Positions 1 to 7,483 of a stretch of 16,238 nt of DNA are shown in pieces. Under the pieces are notes generated by a model. The model was not told where the DNA came from and searched no databases. It saw only the letters and a program-made list of their open reading frames with translations. The position numbers and the translations under genes are program-made. The number at the start of each line of letters is the position of its first letter. Position 1 is the stretch's first letter. The DNA lies in NCBI RefSeq assembly GCF_021647475.1, contig NZ_JAKIUR010000057.1, positions 1 through 16,238 on the forward strand, written 5' to 3'. The DNA comes from Lutibacter sp. Its GTDB lineage: Bacteria > Bacteroidota > Bacteroidia > Flavobacteriales > Flavobacteriaceae.

Positions 1-78
1 GGTCTTGTTTTCTTGTAATAATGTTTCTATTACAACACGTTCTTTTAACGTTAATCGTACATATTTATTTACTTTCAT
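1..78 (-). CDS. IS30-family transposase, N-terminal fragment cut by window edge
   Basis: The first 26 codons of a gene running off the left edge on the minus strand. The peptide begins MKVNKYVRLTLKERVVIETL and continues with LQENKT. The pattern Y-x-x-L-T-x-x-E-R-x-x-I-E-x-L-L is what I know as the start of the N-terminal helix-turn-helix of IS30-family transposases, which binds the terminal repeats of the element. The DDE catalytic part lies outside the window, so intactness cannot be judged. The ATG at 78 is immediately preceded by a 9-bp inverted repeat and overlaps no other gene. Assignment rests on this short motif alone; another HTH protein with a similar start is possible but less likely. 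Confidence 0.7.
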   Translation of the reverse strand, partial: MKVNKYVRLTLKERVVIETLLQENKT

Positions 79-79
79 A

Positions 80-106
80 CAACAAATCTAAGATTATGAT
101 TTGTTG
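80..106. repeat. 9-bp perfect inverted repeat upstream of the IS30 start
   Basis: CAACAAATC (80-88) and GATTTGTTG (98-106) are perfect reverse complements separated by 9 nt. On the minus strand the second arm ends one base before the transposase ATG, so a transcript entering from upstream would fold with its stem against the start codon. The inner arm also contains TAGATTTG (83-90, minus), a perfect TAnnTTTG -7 type box. It could be a hairpin limiting translation from read-through mRNA, an operator, or chance in AT-rich DNA. Confidence 0.45.
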
Positions 107-108
107 CG

Positions 109-198
109 TTAAGTTCTTGAATTCAGGTAGTGCATAATTTGAAGCAATCTATCTATTTTTAGTAAGATTACTTCTTCTTTTCGTTGCTCTTCAATCAT
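109..198 (-). CDS. possible 29-residue ORF between uup and the IS30 gene
   Basis: A 29-codon ORF opens at the ATG at 198 (MIEEQRKEEV...) and closes with TAA at 109-111. The open frame extends upstream without a stop for 18 more codons, to just inside the end of uup, but has no ATG there. The composition (charged, then leucine-rich LLKIDRLLQI) looks like a helical coding fragment rather than random translation. It could be a small protein, a remnant of a longer gene truncated by IS insertion, or a non-coding coincidence. I do not recognise it. Confidence 0.2.
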   Translation of the reverse strand: MIEEQRKEEVILLKIDRLLQIMHYLNSRT

Positions 199-253
199 GA
201 GATGACGCAGACTGTTGATTTTCAGCCCTGTAATTATTTTTCTTATATCGAAC

Positions 254-2113
254 TCAGGCTTCTAACTTAGAGGAAAGCTCAAACCAGCGTTCTTCTTTTT
301 CTGTTATTTTTGAAATAATTTCTTGTAATTCAATAGATTTTTTATTAATATCTTCATTGAGAATTTCATTGGATGCGAATAATTTTTCAATGGTTTCCTT
401 TTGAGTTTCAAGTTGTTCTATTTCACCTTCAAGGTTTTTATATTCCTTTTGTTCTTTAAACGATAATTTTGCTTTAGTTATAGTTTTTTCTTTAACAATT
501 GTTTTTTTTGTTGCAATTGATTTCTCTTTTGGTTTTGAATCTTCATAAACTCTATAATCAGAGTAATTGCCAGGGAAATCTTCTATTTCACCATCTCCTT
601 TAAATATAAATAAATGATCTACAATTTTATCCATAAAATAACGATCATGAGAAACCACCAAAAGGCAACCAGGAAAATCTAATAAAAAGTTTTCTAAAAC
701 ATTTAACGTAACAATATCTAAATCGTTAGTAGGTTCATCTAAAATTAAAAAATTAGGATTTTGAATTAAAACCGTACATAAATACAAACGTTTACGTTCA
801 CCACCACTTAATTTTTCAACAAAGTCATATTGTCTTTTTCGGCTGAACAAAAAACGTTCTAATAATTGTCCGGCTGAAATTTTTCTTCCTTTGGTTAACG
901 GAATATATTCTCCAAATTCTTTGATAACTTCAATAACTTTTTGCCCAGGTTTTACTTCAATCCCGTCTTGGGTATAATATCCAAATTTAATAGTTTCTCC
1001 AACAATAACTTTACCAAAATCAATAGATAATGTTTGAGTAATAATGTTTAAAAAGGAAGTTTTTCCAGTTCCGTTTTTTCCAATAATTCCTATGCGTTCT
1101 CCACGTTGAAACACATAATTAAATTTATTTAATAACTGTAAATTTCCAAATGATTTTGAAACGTTATGCAATTCTAAAATTTTAGAACCCATACGTTCCA
1201 TATTAATTTCTAGTTGTACTTTATGATTGTCTCTTCTTTTGTGGGCTTCTTCTTTTATTTTGAAAAAATCATCAATTCTAGATTTAGATTTGGTAGTTCT
1301 TGCTTTTGGCTGTCTTCGCATCCAATCCAATTCCTTTTTAAAAATATTTTTAGCTTTATCAACACTGGCTTGTTCAGTGGCAATACGTTCCTCTTTTTTT
1401 TGTAAATAATAAGAATAATTACCTTTATAGGTGTAAAATTTTCCTTGATCTAACTCTACAATTTCGTTACAAACTCGTTCTAAAAAATACCGATCATGAG
1501 TAACCATAAACAAGGTTATTTTTTCTTTTTTAAAATAATTTTCCAGCCATTCAATCATTTCTAAATCTAAATGATTGGTTGGTTCATCTAAAATTAATAA
1601 ATCGGGTTTATGAATTAAAACGATGGCCAAAGATAATCGTTTGCGTTGCCCACCAGATAGTGAGCTTACTTTTTGCGATAAATTAGGAAGTTTTAATTTG
1701 GATAAAATTTGTTTGTATTGTGTTTCAAAATCCCAAGCATTTGCTTGTTCCATTTTTTCAAATGCTTGTTGATAAGCGTTTTCATCGGAAGGATTATTTA
1801 AAGCGTGTTCATATTCTTCAATAATTTTTAAGGTTTGGTTCTCTGAATTAAAAATAGTTTGCTCAATAGTTAATTCATTATTTAAGCTATCTTGTTGTGA
1901 TAAATATTCTATTTTTAATCCTTTTCTAGAAATAACCTGACCAGTATCTGGGCTGTCAATGCCAGTCATTATATTAAGCATTGAAGTTTTTCCAGTACCG
2001 TTTTTAGCAATAAAAGCAATTTTTTGCTCATTATTTATTCCGAAAGAAATGGCACTAAAAAGCGTTAATTCTCCGTAAGATTTTGAAATATTTTCAACAG
2101 AAACTAAATTCAT
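254..2113 (-). CDS. uup: ABC-F family ATPase, Uup type
   Basis: A 619-residue soluble protein with two ABC nucleotide-binding domains and no membrane segments. NBD1 has a Walker A at residues 36-43 (AKNGTGKT), signature LSGGQRKR near 153 and Walker B LLILDEPTNHLD. NBD2 has Walker A GKNGTGKT near 345, signature LSGGERKR near 433 and Walker B FLILDEPTNDLD. A basic linker separates them, and a helical, Lys/Glu-rich C-terminal domain (about 545-619) matches the Uup coiled-coil domain. ABC-F proteins act in the cytosol on ribosomes; Uup in E. coli has also been linked to precise transposon excision and to replication intermediates. The first Walker A has Ala in place of the usual first Gly. Length and domain order are normal for Uup. 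The ATG at 2113 gives a standard N-terminus (MNLVSVENISKSYG). Confidence 0.93.
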   Translation of the reverse strand: MNLVSVENISKSYGELTLFSAISFGINNEQKIAFIAKNGTGKTSMLNIMTGIDSPDTGQVISRKGLKIEYLSQQDSLNNELTIEQTIFNSENQTLKIIEEYEHALNNPSDENAYQQAFEKMEQANAWDFETQYKQILSKLKLPNLSQKVSSLSGGQRKRLSLAIVLIHKPDLLILDEPTNHLDLEMIEWLENYFKKEKITLFMVTHDRYFLERVCNEIVELDQGKFYTYKGNYSYYLQKKEERIATEQASVDKAKNIFKKELDWMRRQPKARTTKSKSRIDDFFKIKEEAHKRRDNHKVQLEINMERMGSKILELHNVSKSFGNLQLLNKFNYVFQRGERIGIIGKNGTGKTSFLNIITQTLSIDFGKVIVGETIKFGYYTQDGIEVKPGQKVIEVIKEFGEYIPLTKGRKISAGQLLERFLFSRKRQYDFVEKLSGGERKRLYLCTVLIQNPNFLILDEPTNDLDIVTLNVLENFLLDFPGCLLVVSHDRYFMDKIVDHLFIFKGDGEIEDFPGNYSDYRVYEDSKPKEKSIATKKTIVKEKTITKAKLSFKEQKEYKNLEGEIEQLETQKETIEKLFASNEILNEDINKKSIELQEIISKITEKEERWFELSSKLEA

Positions 2114-2132
2114 GAAGTTTTAAAATTTTTCA

Positions 2133-2140
2133 CAAAACTA
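2133..2140 (-). promoter_or_regulatory. candidate uup promoter -7 box (TAGTTTTG)
   Basis: TAGTTTTG on the minus strand matches the Bacteroidota -7 consensus TAnnTTTG at every fixed position. It lies 19 nt upstream of the uup ATG and directly downstream of the terminator of the preceding gene, where a new promoter would be expected. I see no clear TTTG at the -33 position, so the call rests on one element plus its location. Confidence 0.4.
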
Positions 2141-2143
2141 CAT

Positions 2144-2176
2144 AAAAAAACCCCGAGAATTTGTTCTCAGGGTTTT
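2144..2176 (-). terminator. Rho-independent terminator of the metalloprotease gene
   Basis: Arms at 2147-2159 and 2164-2176 pair over 13 bp with a 4-nt loop. In the minus-strand RNA the only non-Watson-Crick pair is a U-G wobble, and the stem is followed by a run of seven U (2144-2150). In the plus-strand RNA the same position is a C-A mismatch. The hairpin is therefore built for minus-strand transcripts, that is, for the end of the protease gene stopping at 2195, and it insulates uup. Confidence 0.85.
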
Positions 2177-2194
2177 ATTTAAAAATCTTTTATG

Positions 2195-5100
2195 CTATTC
2201 TTTAATAAACTTTTTGGTCGTTATTTTTATACCATCATTTATATTAATCATATACATTCCTGCTTTTAAATCACCAATATTAATGATGTTTTTCAAGTTT
2301 CCAGATTTAACAGTTTGCCCTAAAATATTAGCAATAATATAAGTTGCATTAGTATTATTAGACATTTTAACTGTTAAATAATTTCCTTTAACAGGATTTG
2401 GATATATAGTGATAATATTAGAAGTTATATTAGCTATATCATTATTACGAGCAGTACCTCCTCCTATAATAACAGTATAATCTTCAACTTCACCATAGGT
2501 AAATGTTTCACAAGAAGTAGGAACTCCATTATATTTCATAGAAACACGCATTCTTGTAGCACCAGCTAGTGCTGTAGTTGGAATAGTAAATGTGCCACTA
2601 ACAGGTGTAGTTTTAGAAGCAGCTTTAGACCAAACTTGCTCACCAGCATCGGTAAAACTTCCATTTTGATTGTAATCAATCCAAACACTATAAGCTTCAT
2701 TATATACAGTTCCAGTCCAAGTAGGAGTAATTGTAATAGATGTAACTCCACTAATACTAGTTGAAATAGATGTAAAGTCACTATATCCATTTCCGTTTCC
2801 AGAAGAATTGTTTATGATCCCAATTTGAACTTTACCAATATATTCATCAGTAACAATATTTCCTTTAGATGAACAGTAAGTTAAAGATTGTACTGTAGTT
2901 GTAATTGTCGCAGTATTGCTATCGACAGAATTATTTCCAGCAGCATCTTTAGCTTTAACCGTAAAGTTATAAGTTGTACTAGCGGTTAAACCAGTTACTT
3001 GATAATTTGTACTGGTAACAGAAGTTAAAAGAATTCCATTTTTGAAAATATCATATCCTGTTATTGCTACATTATCAGTTGCACCAGACCAAGATAAATT
3101 AACAGTTGTTGCCGTGGCTCCATTTGCAGTTAATATAGGTGCTGTAGGTGCTTGGTTATCAGGAATAGGATCTGCCAGTACAATAGTATAATCTTCAACT
3201 TCACCATAAGAAAAGGTTTCACAAGAAGTTGGAACACCATTGTATTTCATAGAAACACGCATTCTTGTGGCTCCAGCTAACGCTGTAGTTGGAATAGTAA
3301 ATGTACCACTAACAGGCGTTGTTTGAGAAGCTGCTTTAGACCAAACTTGTTCGCCAGCATCAGTAAAGCTTCCATTTTGATTGTAATCAATCCAAACACT
3401 ATAACCTTCACTATAAACAGTTCCTGTCCAAGTTGGTGTAATGGTAATTGTAGTACTAGCTCCTTTATTCAAGTTAGTTGAAATAGAAGTGAAATCACTA
3501 TATCCATTACCATTTCCAGAAGAGTTGTTTATGGTTCCTATTTGAACTTTACCAATATATTCATCAGTAACAGTTGTCCCTTTTGAATTACAATAAGTTA
3601 AAGATTGTGTTACAGTTGTTATGGTAGCAGTATTACTATCAATAGAACTATTTCCAGCAGCATCTTTAGCTTTAACTGTAAAGTTATAAGTTGTACTAGC
3701 AGCTAACCCAGTTGCTTGATAACTTGTGCTGGTAACAGAAGTTAAAAGAGTTCCGTTTTTAAATACATCATATCCTGTTACTGCAACATTATCAGTAGCA
3801 CCAGACCAAGCTAAATCAACGGTACTAGTCGTTATATTACTAGAAGTAAGCGTTGGAGCAGTTGGAGCAGTTGTATCTATGGATGTAGTAGTGACGGCTG
3901 TTGTATTACTATCAATAGAATTATTTCCAGCAGCATCTTTAGCTCTAACGGTAAAGTTATATGTAGTTCCAGAGGTCAACCCTGTTACTTGATAAGTTAA
4001 ACCAGTAGTAGAAATTAAGAAAATACCATCTTTAAACACATCGTATCCTGTTACAGCAACATTATCAGTAGCACCAGACCAAGCTAAATCAACAGTACTA
4101 GTTGTTATATTACTGTATGTAAGTGTTGGTGCAGTAGGAGCTTGTGTATCAGGAGGAGTTACAGTTGTAATTGTAGCAGTGTTGCTATCAATAGAACTAT
4201 TTCCAGCAGCATCTTTAGCTCTAACCGTAAAGTTATAAGTTGTACTAACGGTTAATCCAGTTACTTGATAACTTGTGTTAGTGACAGAAGTTAAAAGAGC
4301 TCCATTTTTATAAATATCATATCCTGTTATGGCTACATTATCAGTAGCACCAGACCAAGCTAAATCAACTGTGGTAGTTGTTATATTACTAGAAGTAAGT
4401 GTTGGTGCAGTAGGTGCCTGTGTATCAGGAGGTGTTAAAGTTGTTATGGTAGCAGTATTGCTATCAACAGAACTATTTCCAGCAGCGTCTTTAGCTCTAA
4501 CGGTAAAGTTATAAGTTGTACTAGCCGTTAATCCTGTTACTTGATAAGTTGTGCCAGTAATGGAAGTTAAAAGAGTTCCATTTTTAAATACATCGTATCC
4601 TGTTACAGCAACATTATCAGTAGCACCAGACCAAGCTAAATCAACTGTGGTAGTTGTTATATTACTAGAAGTAAGCGTTGGTGCAGTAGGCACTTGTGTG
4701 TCAGGAGTTGAACCTATTAAAACTATTGAATAATCTTCAACCTCACCATATGAAAATGTTTCACAAGCTGTTGGAACACCATTATATTTCATTGAAACTC
4801 TCATGGTTGTAGTTCCAGAAATTGCTGAAGTAGGTATTGTAAAAGTTCCACTAACAGGTGTAGTTTTTGAAGCGGCTTTAGACCAAACTTGTTCCCCGGC
4901 ATCGGTAAAACTTCCATTTTTATTATAATCAATCCAAACACTATAACCTTCGCTATAAACAGTTCCAGTCCAAGTTGGTGTAATGGTAATAGTAGTAGAA
5001 TTTCCTATGGTTAAATTAGTTGAAATAGAAGTATGATCGCTATATCCATTTCCTGAACCAGAAGTATTATCAATAGTTCCTATTTGTACTCTTCCAATAT

Positions 5101-7345
5101 ATTCATCAGTTACTGTATTCCCTTTTGAAGTACAATAAGTTAAAACTTGATCAAGTGTTGTAAAGTTAACAGAACTACTAAAGGATGAACTAGCACTGGT
5201 ACAAACACTTTGTACTTGAGCTTCATATTGAGTTAAAGTATTTAAACCATTGAGGTTCACACTTGTTGAACCAGTGTTAATTGAGGTCCAAGTAGAGGTC
5301 CCAATTTTGCGGTATTGAATATTGTAAGTTGCACCTGAAACAGCATTCCAAGTTAAAGTAACACCTGTTGCACTTATATTTGAAGAATTTAAACCAGTTG
5401 GTACCGTTGCATTACAAATAACTTCTCCCGCAATGGTAAAATCTGTATTAGATACATCATAAAAAATATTATCAGCAGCTTCAACTTTTATTCTATTTTG
5501 TGAGCCAATATTATTTGGTACTGTAATTTGAGCTGATCCATTATTTGCTACTCCAGATGCTAAAGTTGTAGTAAAACTTGTACCTCCATCTGTAGATAAT
5601 AAAATATTAACAGTTTGGCTATTTACAGCTGAACCATTAGTACCTGCAACATCCCAAGTAACTGTTTGTAACTGATTTACATTCCAAGTTATGGATGTAT
5701 TTGGATAAAAAACTAAAAATGGACCAGCAGTACCATTTACAGTTACTACCATATCGTCACTATTATTTGCTCCACCACCAGCTACGTTATCTCTTACGGT
5801 TAATCTAAATTTTAATGTTCTAGCTACAGAAGGGACAGCTTCCCATTGAGTAGATGTATTACCAGATAAAACAGTTGCTATTTGTGGAAAAGAACGTGTT
5901 TTAGAAGTACTCGGTAAAAAGGATCTAAATGAAACACCCGTTGTAGCAGTTGTGCTTGGGTAGGTTGTTGCTGCATTGTTTTCATCCATTTCTTCCCAGC
6001 AAAATGATAATATATCGCCATCAGCATCTGTTCCATCTCCAGTTAATTCAAATGGAGTACTTTTTGGAATAGTAAAATCTGCACCAGCCAATGCTGTTGG
6101 TACACTATTACCTGTTGCTGTATTTGTTTGACAACTAGTAGTTTTTACATAATTAGTAACTTGTTGTATAGACATTGCATGAAAATAATCATCACTATGA
6201 GCTTGTACATCTGTAGCTCCGGTAATACCGGCATAACCCATAATTGTGGATCCACTTCCTGGTTCAACCTGTGCGTTTGCACCTTCGTTTCCATTAAAAG
6301 TCCAAGTATGGTTTGCTCCAAATTGATGTCCCATTTCGTGAGCTACATAATCTATATCAAAATTATCGCCTTGAGGGTTTGAATGTGAGGTGTAGCCACT
6401 TCCTTTTTGGTTATCTACACAAACACAACCAATACAACCTGCATTACCATTGTTAGTTCCTTTATGTACTAAATGTCCTATATCATAATTAGCTTCACCA
6501 ATAACACTTGATAAAGTAGATTGCAGTTCACTATTTAAACTTGTAGTATATGGATCGGTATTTGCATTAGTGTAAATTATCGCATCTTCATTTGCAATTA
6601 ATTGCATAGTAACTCCAAAATCAATTTCAAAAACACCATTTACTCTAGTCATAGTTGCATTCATAGCAGCTAAAGCATTGGCTTTTGTTCCTCCAAAATA
6701 TTGAGTATAATCCCCAGATGCAGATAAAGCTAATCTAAAAGTTCGTAATGTACTGTCATCTGCGTTAGGACGAGCAACCGTTGTGTTTTTTGCTTGAATT
6801 TTAGAAGAAATATCATCTTTTACTAAACATTCAAATGAATTTAATGATGCATTTGATTGCTTACTATAAACCATATATTGTTTTAAATCTTTGGTATAAG
6901 GTTCAATAAAAACAGCATTTTTACCTGCCGAAATAGTCATTGTTTTTAATCCTAACGGAGAAACGCTAAAACGAATTGTTGCAGTTGGGTCGTCAATTCC
7001 TTGTCCTGCATATGACCTAATATTTGGGTATCTTGCTTGTAAATCAGGATGCATAATTGAGGCTTCAAAAATACTAAACCGTTCAAATTTTCCGTTAGCA
7101 TTTGGAAATTCAATTACGGTTGATGACTTTTGTAAATAACCGCTTCTTTTAGGCGATTTAGATAAAGCATTTTTTAAACTTGACATGTCAAGTGTATATA
7201 CTTTAAAATTGTTCGAAATTTCATTTCGATTTTTTAAAAGACTAGTTTTATTTTTTAATGATGATTTTTTCCAAGGATTAACATTTTGGGAAAAACCAAA
7301 TGTAAAAGATAAAACAAACGTAAATACGAGTAATTTTTTTATCAT
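2195..7345 (-). CDS. secreted M12B-like zinc metalloprotease with FN3/GEVED repeats and T9SS sorting domain
   Basis: A 1716-residue exported protease. The chosen ATG at 7345 opens directly on a signal peptide (MIKKLLVF...FGFSQ); a longer frame to 7417 only adds 24 unlikely residues. Order: signal peptide; propeptide and reprolysin-like catalytic domain with HEMGHQFGANH (336-346, zinc ligands H336, H340, H346; general base E337) and Met-turn IMGYAG (M369); a beta-rich region; one divergent FN3 domain (about 646-731); GEVED domain 1 (732-876); four near-identical FN3 domains (879-1246); GEVED 2 (1247-1391); FN3 (1395-1487); GEVED 3 (1487-1633); and a C-terminal Por-type T9SS sorting domain (about 1643-1716, with IYPNPV and LKAGMY). 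This predicts export by Sec, crossing of the outer membrane by T9SS, and display or release. The substrate is unknown; the repeats probably bind surfaces or polymers. It ends at its own terminator (2144-2176). Confidence 0.92.
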   Translation of the reverse strand: MIKKLLVFTFVLSFTFGFSQNVNPWKKSSLKNKTSLLKNRNEISNNFKVYTLDMSSLKNALSKSPKRSGYLQKSSTVIEFPNANGKFERFSIFEASIMHPDLQARYPNIRSYAGQGIDDPTATIRFSVSPLGLKTMTISAGKNAVFIEPYTKDLKQYMVYSKQSNASLNSFECLVKDDISSKIQAKNTTVARPNADDSTLRTFRLALSASGDYTQYFGGTKANALAAMNATMTRVNGVFEIDFGVTMQLIANEDAIIYTNANTDPYTTSLNSELQSTLSSVIGEANYDIGHLVHKGTNNGNAGCIGCVCVDNQKGSGYTSHSNPQGDNFDIDYVAHEMGHQFGANHTWTFNGNEGANAQVEPGSGSTIMGYAGITGATDVQAHSDDYFHAMSIQQVTNYVKTTSCQTNTATGNSVPTALAGADFTIPKSTPFELTGDGTDADGDILSFCWEEMDENNAATTYPSTTATTGVSFRSFLPSTSKTRSFPQIATVLSGNTSTQWEAVPSVARTLKFRLTVRDNVAGGGANNSDDMVVTVNGTAGPFLVFYPNTSITWNVNQLQTVTWDVAGTNGSAVNSQTVNILLSTDGGTSFTTTLASGVANNGSAQITVPNNIGSQNRIKVEAADNIFYDVSNTDFTIAGEVICNATVPTGLNSSNISATGVTLTWNAVSGATYNIQYRKIGTSTWTSINTGSTSVNLNGLNTLTQYEAQVQSVCTSASSSFSSSVNFTTLDQVLTYCTSKGNTVTDEYIGRVQIGTIDNTSGSGNGYSDHTSISTNLTIGNSTTITITPTWTGTVYSEGYSVWIDYNKNGSFTDAGEQVWSKAASKTTPVSGTFTIPTSAISGTTTMRVSMKYNGVPTACETFSYGEVEDYSIVLIGSTPDTQVPTAPTLTSSNITTTTVDLAWSGATDNVAVTGYDVFKNGTLLTSITGTTYQVTGLTASTTYNFTVRAKDAAGNSSVDSNTATITTLTPPDTQAPTAPTLTSSNITTTTVDLAWSGATDNVAITGYDIYKNGALLTSVTNTSYQVTGLTVSTTYNFTVRAKDAAGNSSIDSNTATITTVTPPDTQAPTAPTLTYSNITTSTVDLAWSGATDNVAVTGYDVFKDGIFLISTTGLTYQVTGLTSGTTYNFTVRAKDAAGNNSIDSNTTAVTTTSIDTTAPTAPTLTSSNITTSTVDLAWSGATDNVAVTGYDVFKNGTLLTSVTSTSYQATGLAASTTYNFTVKAKDAAGNSSIDSNTATITTVTQSLTYCNSKGTTVTDEYIGKVQIGTINNSSGNGNGYSDFTSISTNLNKGASTTITITPTWTGTVYSEGYSVWIDYNQNGSFTDAGEQVWSKAASQTTPVSGTFTIPTTALAGATRMRVSMKYNGVPTSCETFSYGEVEDYTIVLADPIPDNQAPTAPILTANGATATTVNLSWSGATDNVAITGYDIFKNGILLTSVTSTNYQVTGLTASTTYNFTVKAKDAAGNNSVDSNTATITTTVQSLTYCSSKGNIVTDEYIGKVQIGIINNSSGNGNGYSDFTSISTSISGVTSITITPTWTGTVYNEAYSVWIDYNQNGSFTDAGEQVWSKAASKTTPVSGTFTIPTTALAGATRMRVSMKYNGVPTSCETFTYGEVEDYTVIIGGGTARNNDIANITSNIITIYPNPVKGNYLTVKMSNNTNATYIIANILGQTVKSGNLKNIINIGDLKAGMYMININDGIKITTKKFIKE
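2450..3605 (-). repeat. duplicated GEVED-FN3 module within the protease gene
   Basis: GEVED 3 (about 2450-2885) with the FN3 domain at about 2887-3163, and GEVED 2 (about 3175-3605), are close copies at DNA level; the same coding blocks recur about 719 bp apart. A third GEVED copy lies at about 4720-5150. Each begins with Y-C-x-S-K-G and ends with GEVEDY. The arrangement points to internal duplication of a GEVED plus FN3 unit. Confidence 0.75.
3607..4704 (-). repeat. tandem array of four FN3-coding repeats, about 276 bp each
   Basis: Four tandem units of about 92 codons encode nearly identical FN3 domains sharing VDLAWSGATDNVA and TTYNFTV(R/K)AKDAAGN. A marker sequence of the units (CCAGACCAAG on plus) starts at 3801, 4074, 4350 and 4626, giving spacings of 273, 276 and 276 bp. 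The diverged copy at 3084 belongs to the separate FN3 domain between GEVED 2 and 3. High identity implies recent duplication or gene conversion, so copy number may vary between strains and short-read assembly could collapse it. Confidence 0.85.
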
Positions 7346-7483
7346 AAAATAAGATTTTATTTGGGTTAAACAATTTAAGGCAACAATATAATTAAAATAA
7401 TTATAATTTAATAACAAATAATTTATTTTACGAATAGTTCAAATAAAATTAAACAACAGTGAATATAATATAATTTTATATAA
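7346..7483. other. divergent intergenic region between protease and ABC ATPase genes
   Basis: 138 bp of very AT-rich DNA must hold the start signals of both divergent genes. I find no perfect TAnnTTTG on either strand. The nearest match is TATTGTTG on minus (one mismatch) upstream of the protease. No hairpin or operator-like repeat stands out. Confidence 0.4.

Noticed and set aside
3607..4704. Regularly spaced repeats that might suggest a CRISPR array
   Set aside because: The period is about 276 bp, the whole unit is repeated rather than repeat plus spacer, and it is one open frame encoding FN3 domains.
3726..4733. Plus-strand ORFs of 60-88 codons with repeated sequence opposite the FN3 array
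   Set aside because: They are antisense shadows of the FN3 repeats; their mutual similarity only reflects the repeated coding DNA on minus.
7346..7417. Longer start for the metalloprotease, 24 residues upstream
   Set aside because: It would bury the signal peptide behind an atypical N-terminus and lies in AT-rich divergent promoter DNA.
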